This document shows, piece by piece, positions 55,405 to 64,000 of a stretch of 64,000 bases of DNA. The position numbers and the translations under genes are program-made. Position 1 is the stretch's first letter; each line of letters opens with the position of its first letter. The notes beneath the pieces are model-generated. The model was not told where the DNA came from and made no database searches. It was given only the letters and a program-made list of their open reading frames with translations. The DNA is from Cladopsammia gracilis (taxonomy: Eukaryota; Cnidaria; Anthozoa; Scleractinia; Dendrophylliidae): positions 1,478,001 to 1,542,000 of the forward strand of contig JAJGOT010000089.1 in the NCBI GenBank assembly GCA_022457155.1, read 5' to 3'.

Positions 55405-55584
55405 AATGGCCGCCGGCTCGATGCTGGCGCCTAGGCTTATGGGATTGCCTGGTCCATATATGGTATGCATGACCTTTTGTGGAAACTTTTTCGCGCTGCA
55501 TATTTTCGCTTTTAATGACTTTGGTATTTCTATACATTTGAGGCCAAGACCAATTAGTGAATTCGGAGTGCAACATGCTATAGA
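55405..55584. repeat. Right inverted terminal repeat of the DIRS element
   Basis: Reverse complement of the left ITR over the segment from AATGGCCGCCGGCTCG to CCAATTAGTGAATTC, plus a unique outer end GGAGTGCAACATGCTATAG that is copied in the internal complementary region. Confidence 0.92.
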
Positions 55585-58500
55585 ATCTTAAACCGCCATT
55601 TAAGTTAGATCTTCGTTTAAATAGCCGGCTCATTGTGTTTCTTGGTTACAAACCTGATCAAACATTTTAGACACAGGCGACACAACAAACTGTTGCTTGC
55701 AAGTTCTAGGCAAGCAACATAGAATAATTACTAGCTAATGTCGAATATTGCGTTTGTACTTACCTGTACTTCTGTCAAACGACGATGAATTTTGCTGCAA
55801 CTACCACCAGATGAAATCTCCTTACTCAATCTGTAATCAGGTAAGAAAACGTTTCACAAACTGCTGTGGCGAGCTTTAGGTAATCATAATACAGATTAAT
55901 TTAAATCATTCATCGTAGCGTTTTACACTGGATTTTACACCCTTACCAACTATCTTTTGTGTTAAATTATGAGTTTTTACCTGTACTATCCTTTTGTCAA
56001 ACGATAGCGAATTTTGCTGCGGCAACTAAAATCTGAAATCTTTATACCAGGCGAGGACTGATTGACGGAATGCTTTGAACGGTGGTTAAAATAATTGAAA
56101 TGTACACCGACTCTCGGAAATGAGGAAGTTCTTGCGCAATCATACTATTGATTCGTAAGCGTGACTACTCAGCCCGTTTCTGATGGTCAAATGGCAAATG
56201 GTAAACGCCAATCTCGAACGGAATTTCCCGTTTAAAAGTATAACTTACCATTTGCACAATCCGTGGACCAACTGATTTTACCACGACAGGGTAAACACTG
56301 ACTTTCACGCAAGCTTGTCCCGCCAGTATGCAAATAATAAATAGCTGTCAAAAGATACATAATTCGCACACGACCCGCAGTCTCACGATAAGGGATCACT
56401 CGTTTAAACAAAATAGCTTCGCTTCCGTTCTTTTTTACATCTGACCACAGCACAAGGCGCACAAAAATGCAAAGTTTTTCAGCAGTTTACACTGAATTAG
56501 CTGTTTTGATTGCGCCGCGGGCAAAACGACCATGCATTTGTCAAACGTAAGAGCACGGAATGTAACATATGGCAAAAATGAAGCATTTTAACACCTAAGA
56601 CAAAAGTTTACGAATAAACGGCAGTAACGCGAAAAATCGTTGAGGCTGCGAAAAATCGCAAATTTTGTAAAATTCGCAAACCGCTAGCGAAAAATCGTTG
56701 CCTTCCCATATGAAACAAAAAATCGTAAAATTTGCAGGGTCAACCTCAACGAAAAATTATAAATTTTGCTGAAGAAGCCAATCCTGGACATACGTACTAG
56801 TACATTGCATAACAGAGCTGCAGAGAAGGCAATTCAATACAAAATAGAAGCCAAATATTGCTCTGTTAATTTGGGATCAAAATCAGCTATAACTCCTGCA
56901 ATATCGCAATTTGTCGTCGTTGTCTGTTTACGCAAGTCGATTGCCCGTCAGAAAAAGCCGATGCAACATACTGTCGCGTGCAAGGCCTTGGATTCTGCTA
57001 ATTTAACCCTTTGCAATATCAGTATTGTGGTGAATAATGCATTTGTAGCTTAATTACTTCTACTGTTATTTCCACAAATATTGGCGAGCCTTACGGGTAA
57101 GGGAAACAGACTGAGGAATTTCTAAACGAATGATGAACTTTGTATAATTTTCGTTACATTCCTCAGCACAAAGCGAAACGCGCTAAGTAGTCAGTCACTC
57201 TATTCAAACGTTTTGTCGCTTTGAAAGCGGACTTAAAATTTTGCGAAACACTTATTTATAAGAAAGAACGGTTTGGATCAACCTAAAACCTAAAACAAAA
57301 ATGACAGAGAAATAAAAACTTCGAATGCAAAATTGCAACCATATCATTGCTTAACTTACATGACCTGTGTCAGGAGACAAATTATGGATTTTAAAAAGAA
57401 GGTATCAGTATTACTATTCTGTTGTATAGTTCACGGAATAATTCATAACCATTTTCAAGTTTTACACAAACGTTTTTCAGAAGAAGAAATAGCAAAGTGT
57501 CGTGACATAACCTATGATTTGATAAAGTTGAAACGCAGACGTAAATTTCGGGATATTCCACTTTTTGCCATTATAAAGAACATTCCTAATTCCATCTTCA
57601 AATTTAACATATTTCTTCTGAAAGCTTATCATTGTACTTGACTAGGACATTGCAAAACAGAGAAGACAATTCAAATACAAAATAGAAGCCAAATATTGCT
57701 CTGCTCATTTGGGATCAAAATCAGCTATAACTCCTACATTTGTCGTGGTTGTCTGTTCACGCATATCGATTGTCCTCGATCAAAAATGCCTTCAGATTTC
57801 TGAACTCTGTGTTTTTCATGTTGCACGAGACTTCGCTGGGCTAAAGTACTGTGCTATTTTATAGTGAAAATTAATAATGCAATATGATCGTCATCTTAAA
57901 TCTGCTCTCGCGGCTTTTCCTGGAAGACAGAAGTTGAGATCAAATACAAATCTATCACTTTGTCGGGACTTTTCCCTCAAGACTGCATGCATCTGCAGGA
58001 CGAGAAAGTAAATGAGAAACAAAGAAACCGTCGACACAACGTGTTTTCAGGTTTGCAAACCTCCTAAAACTTTTCAGACAAAGCCAATACAACGGTATAC
58101 AACAAACTGTTGTGTGCAAGTTCTAGACAATCAAAATACCAAATACAGATTAAGTTTCTAATCACGCGACTCATCGATGCGCTTTTACACCAAACCTAAC
58201 TGCTTTATGTGTTGAAAATTGCGTTTCTACACGTACCTGCACTTCTGTCAAACAACGCTGAACTTTGCTGCGGCTACGCAGGATGAAATCGTTTCCGTCA
58301 CTGATTTATAACCAAGCGAGAAAGTGCTTAAAGAAAGAGCGACTGCTTGTTGTCGAAATAACTGAAATGTACACCGCCCCTCTCAACACGGAAATCTGCA
58401 ATCATATATGATTCATCTGTGGGTCATCTGTCATCACTTTAAACCCGCGCGAGTGTGGCGCGCGAGTTTCCACGATAATGCTCGGGCTGCGCTTTCCCGC

Positions 58501-59149
58501 CTGCCGTTTTCAACTGCAACAGCTTTTGTCAATTTGTTGTGTGCCAAGACGTAAGGGTCTTTTGAATACGAAAATTTCCTTGATCAATAATTGTGCCAGA
58601 GTTGTGAAACGTCAACTGGATAATTTTTTATTAACGCGGTTAAAATTCCAAACTGAAATAACTCGGTGAAAAGGTTTTTGTAGTGAAATAACGGAGTTTA
58701 TTTTTTTATGAACGGCCGCACTTCAGAGAGATCATGTTATCATTTGCTCTGTACTTCATTCTTTTTTAACATTGCTAAGTTTCTTTTCATCTGATGGGAA
58801 CGAAGAATAAAATTAGCCTGCCAAAGCATCCAGAAAGTGAAGACAAATTTGTATCGCTTGAGATTATTGTAAGGGTAACATTCATGCAGTTCATGCAAAT
58901 GATTTCGATGTTTCCTTCCAACAAACCTCATTGCGTTTGATGTCTGAAATCTGCCATCAAACTTTCTGTTCCTCGAGATTTCCAAAATACTTTCAGTGTA
59001 ATGAATCTACTAAAATCTCTCGACTATTCCTGGAAGTCAGAATCAAGATTATACAAAATGCAAATGACCGATTTGTATCGTAAGGGAAAGCGAGAAACCG
59101 CACATGCGAAGTGTTTCAAGGCTTGCAAACCTCGTCAGACAAGGTAGTA

Positions 59150-60640
59150 CAACAAACTATTGTATCACTATTATTCTGTTGCATAGCTCAAGGAATAATT
59201 CATAATCATTTACCTGTACGAGTATCGTTGTTAACCAACATTTTTTCCGAAGAAGACATGGCAAAGCGTCGTGACATAATCTATGATGTCTATGATTTGA
59301 TAAAGTTGAAACGCGGACGGAATTTTCCCCTTTTTTGCCATTAAGAACATTCCTAATTCCATCTTCAAATTTAACATATTTCTTCCAAAAACTTATCAAG
59401 TACTTGACTAGGGCATTGCAAAACAGAGAAGGCAATTCAAATACAAAATAGAAGCCAAATGTTGCTTTGTTAATTTGGGATCAAAATCAGCTATAACTTC
59501 TACATTTGTCGTGGTAGCCTGTTCACGCAAATCGATTGTCCTCGATCAAAACTGCCTTCAGATTTCTGAACTCTGTGTTTTTCATGTTGCCCGAGACTTC
59601 GCTGGGCTAGAGTGCTGTGCTTTTATAATGAAAATTAATAATGTAATATGACCGTGATTGCTCTCGCGGCTTTTCCTGGAAGACAGAAGTTGAGATCAAA
59701 TACAAATCCATCGTTTTGTCGGGACTTTTCCCTCAAGACTGCATGCATCTGCAGGACGAGAAAGTAAATAAGAAACAAAGAAACCGTCGACACAACGTGT
59801 TTTTAGGTTTGCAAACCTCCTAAAACTTTTCAGACAAAGCCAATACAACGGTATACAACAAACTGTTGTGTGCAAGTTCTAGACAATCAAAATACAGATT
59901 AAGTTTCTAATCACGCGACTCATCGATGCGCTTTTACACCAAACCTAACTGTTTTATGTGTTGAAAATTGCGTTTCTACACGTACCTGCACTTCTGTCAA
60001 ACAACGCTGAACTTTGCTGCGGCTACGCAGGATGAAATCTTTTTCCTCACTGATTTATAACCAAGCGAGAAAGTGCTTAAAGAAAGAGCGACTGCTTGTT
60101 GTCGAAATAACTGAAATGTACACCGCCCCTCTCAACACGGAAATCTGCAATCATATATGATTCATCTGTCATCACTTTAAACCCGCGTGAGTATGGCGCG
60201 CGAGTTTCCACGATAATTAACGCTCGGGCTGCGCTTTCCCGCCTGCCGTTTTCAACTGCAACAGCTTTTGTCAATTTGTTGTGTGTCAAGACTTAAGGGT
60301 CTTTTGAATACGAAAATTTCCTTGATCAATAATGGTGCCAGAGTTGTGAAACGTCAACTGGATTATTTTTTTTTTTATTAACGCGGTTAAAATTCCAAAC
60401 TGAAATAACTCGGTGAAAAGGTGTTTGTAGCGAAATAACGGAGTTTATTTTTATGAACGGCCGCACTTCAGAGAGATCATGTTATCATTTGCTCTATACT
60501 TTATTCTTTTTTAACATTGCTAATTTATTTTCATCTGATGGAAACGAAGAATAAAATTAGCCTGCCAAAGCATCCAGAAAGTGAAGACAAATTTGTATTG
60601 CTTGAGATTATTGTAAGGGTGACATTCATGCAGTTAGTTT
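59150..60640. repeat. Partial third copy of the tandem unit (C)
   Basis: Matches unit A from about 46870 to 48790 (without the LINE) and unit B from 57405 to 58890. It includes one leader module near 59980-60080. Identity is a little lower than between A and B in places (for example 59211-59340), suggesting an older copy. Confidence 0.8.
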
Positions 60641-60697
60641 ATACGATCAAATGCCCCACCACCGTCAGGAATTTTTACGACGTTTCACACCTTTTAA

Positions 60698-61049
60698 AGG
60701 GAACCTCCATTGTTATAACAAATTGACGTTAAATTGTTGGAAATAAAGTCTAAATTAAAAAATTTTAAAGAACAGGTGCAAATGTAATTTTAGTGTACAA
60801 AATAATGGATATGAATATCGCCTATTTTTCTTTTAAATTTCCCGCGCGCCGCCATTTTGAATATTTATGACGTGTTACGGTTGTCTAATTGTTGCATACA
60901 AAAGAACTTCGATTCTTAACAATAGCGGCAACCGTAACACGTCATAAATATTCAAAAAATTATATTTGCACCTGTTTTTTAAAATTTTTTAATTTCGACT
61001 TTATTTCCAACAATTTAACGTCAATTTGTTCTGACAATGAAGGTTCCCT
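60698..61049. mobile_element. 352-bp MITE flanked by TTAA
   Basis: Long inverted arms of about 85 bp begin AGGGAACCTCCATTGTTA and AGGGAACCTTCATTGTCA, and are flanked by TTAA (60694-60697 and 61050-61053). The interior holds a second inverted pair around ATATTTATGACGTGTTACGG. Non-coding, piggyBac/Kolobok-like target. Confidence 0.88.
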
Positions 61050-61149
61050 TTAATGTAACAATTTATACAATTTTTTATTTATACAGCAAGCCCACATTGG
61101 ACAAGCCTTTTCAAAAACGCAGAGACGCACCAACAAAACGGATAATATA

Positions 61150-61150
61150 A

Positions 61151-61221
<71 letters not shown>
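61150..61221. repeat. (AT)n microsatellite, about 70 bp
   Basis: An uninterrupted run of about 35 AT dinucleotides. Confidence 0.97.
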
Positions 61222-61223
<2 letters not shown>

Positions 61224-61380
61224 GTATAAAACATATATAAATTATGAAAAGTTGCCATAATTTATTCCATTACCGAGTACAAGGTCTGGGTCGAGTGACG
61301 TCACGTAAGGAGATGGATTTTTATCATCTCAAGGATTTCAAGTGACTTGTTGCTGCGAAAATAGCTCTGCTCTGCGAAAA

Positions 61381-61524
61381 TGCCAACGACTCGTGTTGCT
61401 CACGGCTGCAAAAATATTTTGAACCCAAGGGCAGGTATTGGGCTTCATAAAATAGCTTACTTCAATGATGGCCGTGTTGAAGCCAAAAAGCGACGTCAGA
61501 AATAGGTCGATTTTGTGAACGTAG
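61381..61524 (+). pseudogene. THAP-type zinc-finger fragment
   Basis: A plus-strand ATG opens MPTTRVAHGCKN followed by GIGLHKIAYF and a basic EAKKRRQ, matching the first half of a THAP domain. The next codon is TAG where the family normally has tryptophan, after which VDFV continues in frame. The second half with the CxxH pair is missing. THAP fingers occur in P-element-like transposases and in host regulators; this is a dead fragment. Confidence 0.6.
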
Positions 61525-61559
61525 TGTCTATTGTAAATAACCGCAGCCAGGAAGTGTTT

Positions 61560-62760
61560 TCAAAATGCTAGATACCCGGCAGTTTGAAATTTTTATCGAA
61601 TTTCGACGAAATATCTCGTTTAATTCTTCTGGGAATAGTCGATCTTTGTTTAGAAATCTCGAGCGATTTCAAACATTATCTTGGCTTCGAAGTTAAAGAA
61701 ATTTTCGAGCTTGGGCACACTACAAAATCTCGATGGTTGTAACACAAAAAATTCGTGCTGACTCGCCGAGTCAACTCTCACGGGAATATCTCCTCAAAAA
61801 TTATCACTGAAACTTCTCGTGAGTATTCCATTTTTGTTCAGAAATGCCAAGCGATTCTAAATGATGTTTTCGTTTTTATTCTCCGGCTTGGGCATACTAT
61901 AGAATCTCGACTGACCGGCACGGTTTTCGAAATACTAGATACCCAGCTGTCTGAAATTCTCAGTCGAATTTTCACTAAATATCTCATTAAACTCTCCTGA
62001 GAATAGTCGATCTTTGTTAAGAAATCTCAAGCGATTTCAAACATTATCTTGACTTCGAAGTTGAAGAAATTGTCAAGCTTGGGCCTACTATAAAATCTCG
62101 ATCGTTTTAACACACGTTCCTCTCAGTTTATACGCTACCGAGTAAAGATGGGAGACGACCCATTATTCCCCAGGGCGGATTTGCGCCACCGCACGCAGTT
62201 GTATTTATTATTTATAACATGTGCATCCATGCTTGGTATTTCTACACAGAGATCATAGTTAATCGAGGGACTGGTTATAAAGCCTTGTACACTTCAATGG
62301 CGATAACAAAGGAGCTACAATTTATGTTGAACCGTACTTGACCGTGCACATTTTTTGTTTTTTGATCACACGCTATGACTGGATAGAGTGATTTTACTTC
62401 AACTGTGAAACTAAGTTTACTCTAAGTTTACTCTACCGAGTAAAGATGTGTGAGGACCCTGGCCATGATTCCCCAGGGTGGATTTCCTCCACCGCACGCT
62501 GTTGTATTTATTATTTTTTACAATATGTGCATCCATGCTTGGTATTTCTACACAAAGATCGAGTACTCTCAGCAGGTTCGAATGAGAATTTTCATGAAAA
62601 AAAAAAAAAAAACGGTAAGAATTTCAGACTACAGTACCGGGTATCCGGTATTTTGAAAACCGTGCCGGTCAGTCGAGACTCGGCGAGTCAGCACGAATTT
62701 CAGTGTCGAAACCATCGAGATTTTATAGTGTACCCAAGCTCGACAATTTCAAAAATTGAA
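61560..62760. repeat. Imperfect direct and inverted repeats
   Basis: Segments around 61600-61745 and 61985-62110 are direct copies sharing GAATAGTCGATCTTTGTT and CAAACATTATCTTG. The sequence near 62660-62760 is an inverted copy of that near 61700-61790 (CTCGGCGAGTCAGCACGAATT and complement). A second direct pair, 62140-62230 and 62440-62560, shares GAGTAAAGATG and CAGTTGTATTTATTA-like sequence. Probably a foldback element in decay. Confidence 0.6.
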
Positions 62761-62864
62761 CAAAAAAGACAAAACAACGGCTAGAAACCCCCTCAAAATT
62801 CCAACAGAATGGTTATTTTGATTTCTTGATCGCCTGTCACGAAATCAAAATTGATGAACTGTAA

Positions 62865-63125
62865 TCCACTTCCATCCTTGTAATCCTGCACTTTTTTCTC
62901 CAAACTACTGCTTCTGTTTTGCTCTATAGAATCTTTTTATCCAATTAAGCTGTATATTTGGTGGCATTTGGCGATATAACGTGGAGAACTGTAATCCACT
63001 TCCATCCTTGCAATCCTGTACTTTTTCTCCAAACCACTGCTTCTGTTTTGCTCTGTAGACCTTTTTATCTAATATAGTTGTATATGTGTATTTGGTTGTA
63101 TTTTGCGATATAACATGGAAATTAA
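62865..63125. repeat. Tandem duplication, unit about 125 bp
   Basis: Two adjacent copies share AACTGTAATCCACTTCCATCC, CTGCTTCTGTTTTGCTCT and TTTGGCGATATAAC-type segments. Non-coding. Confidence 0.85.
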
Positions 63126-63413
63126 GAAGCAAAATATCGTTATTTCTGCGGCAGTCTCCCTTACACTGTAATTAAACAAAGTAGTATTCAAACAACAACA
63201 CAACAAGTTTATCAAAACACGCAAGGTCTCTTTAATCTTCTATGTATAAACAAATTGAACAAACATTTGGATGATGAAAATGTCACGATCAACATAATTT
63301 TTTTTGAGCTCGAGTTTCATCACCACAGTGAAATATTGAAATAAAAAAAGAAACTATGCTGCTAAACCAGTCTTCTCTGCCTCTCACTGCATTTGATTCC
63401 AACTTAAAAGAAA

Positions 63414-63720
63414 CCAAGGTGGTTCTAACTTTTGAGTCTGTGTATGAAATCCTAAAGTGTGACCATTCAAATGAAAGCTACTGAGCAGTACTTTCCTGTG
63501 GTGCTGTTTATTATGCTGTACAAGGTGGTTCTAACTTTTGAGTCTGTGGATGAAATCCTAAAGTGTGACAATTCAAATGAAAGCTACTGAGCAATACTTT
63601 CCTGTGGTACTGACAACCGTTTATAATGCTGTACAAGGTGGTTCTTACTTTTGATTCTGTGGATGAAATCCCACAGTGTGATATTTCAAACGAAAGCTCG
63701 TCAGCAGTACCTCCTAATCG
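63414..63720. repeat. Tandem trimer, unit about 105-115 bp
   Basis: Three copies share CAAGGTGGTTCTAACTTTTG, GATGAAATCCTAAAGTGTGA and GAGCAGTACTTTCCTGTGG. A diverged relative lies at 2110-2260. No coding potential. Confidence 0.88.
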
Positions 63721-64000
63721 TACTGTTTGTTTTTCAGTACTTTCCAAAATGAATTTATGATGTTCTCGATTTTTGATTCTGGCCTCTCTTGGGAGTAAAA
63801 AGGTTCAGATATTATTACCAAAGTGACCAGCCAAAAATTTGTCCAATAAGAGATAGGCCAACTTGATCCACCACACGTGTAATGTGTTACTATCATTTGA
63901 GAAGCCAATCTAAAAGGAGAATTTATGCTAGTCCGATTTACCTTGCCTATTTTCAGAGTCGCTAATTAATAAACTGGAACAAAACTGGAACAAAACGGGA
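63721..64000. other. Window end, nothing recognised
   Basis: No gene or repeat could be supported in the last 280 bases. Confidence 0.4.

Larger units (their letters stand above)
50656..55584 (-). mobile_element. Complete DIRS1-type tyrosine-recombinase retrotransposon
   Basis: Inverted terminal repeats (about 50730-50878 and 55405-55555) are identical over about 150 bp. Next to the left ITR lies an internal complementary region at 51063-51178. On the minus strand there are three intact overlapping frames: Gag-like, RT/RNase H and tyrosine recombinase, each in a different reading frame. Unit A has the uninterrupted site at about 45045, and comparison shows no target duplication, as expected for recombinase-mediated insertion of a circle. 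No disabling mutation was seen, so this could be a recently active copy. Confidence 0.95.
49247..59143. repeat. Large tandem unit B, split by a DIRS element
   Basis: Homologous to unit A along 49247-50655 and 55585-59143, interrupted by the 4.9-kb DIRS element. It contains the same five leader modules (near 49908, 50115, 55760, 55975 and 58230). It lacks the LINE of unit A, giving a relative order: duplication first, then separate insertions in each unit. Confidence 0.88.

Noticed and set aside
1..64000. tRNA, rRNA or snRNA genes of known type
   Set aside because: No cloverleaf with internal promoter boxes and no recognisable rRNA, U1, U2 or U6 sequence was seen on reading; a covariance-model scan would be needed to exclude them.

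Overview
The window looks like a piece of an anthozoan cnidarian (probably coral-type) genome. It is intron-rich, AT-rich and crowded with transposable elements of types common in cnidarians: DIRS, Penelope-like, Academ-like, hAT and many MITEs. The host content resolves into one large minus-strand gene at about 2.4-38.2 kb. The organism is inferred from gene style and repeat content, since no marker gene is present.

The host gene reads from high to low coordinates. It runs: an exon of eleven 40-residue TPR-like repeats (36833-38174), a short linker exon (35268-35402), two exons that together make a Roc GTPase (20126-20514 and 10285-11009), two exons that make a COR domain (7096-7345 and about 4282-5122), and a caspase exon (2378-3189). 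Every exon has an AG acceptor and/or GT donor at the limits given. Intron phases match at all six junctions, and the summed length (4494 nt) is a multiple of three. The predicted product is about 1497 residues: TPR array - Roc - COR - caspase. All four G motifs and both caspase catalytic residues are present. Fusion of a ROCO module to an intact caspase, with a nearly homogenised repeat array in front, is the main discovery candidate; it suggests a sensor, GTPase switch and death-protease executor in one chain. The COR-to-caspase junction is the weakest link, because its donor is not strong and two alternatives exist.

Introns of this gene hold most of the mobile DNA from 5 to 35 kb. They contain a 2.0-kb element with long inverted termini made of a reiterated 14-bp motif (8121-10117), a 7.1-kb Academ-like transposon with about 580-bp inverted repeats and a broken nuclease/CXC gene (11818-18916), a hAT remnant (21173-22587), and a very young LTR retrotransposon (23317-30181). 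That LTR element lacks pol and carries a textbook -1 frameshift signal at the end of gag. Several MITEs with clear target duplications and a Penelope-like fragment lie between 30 and 35 kb.

From about 39 to 60.6 kb the window is a repeat array. A roughly 5.5-kb unit (43637-49142) is duplicated at 49247-59143 and partly again at 59150-60640. The second unit was split by a complete DIRS1-type retroelement (50656-55584) with intact Gag, RT/RNase H and tyrosine-recombinase frames, inverted terminal repeats and an internal complementary region. The first unit preserves the empty site. The units also carry at least eleven short minus-strand modules with a TATA-like box, a conserved leader and a splice-donor-like end; their product is unknown. 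The last 3.4 kb holds a TTAA-flanked MITE, an AT microsatellite, a broken THAP-finger fragment and several tandem repeats.

No rRNA, tRNA, CRISPR array or prokaryotic gene organisation was seen.
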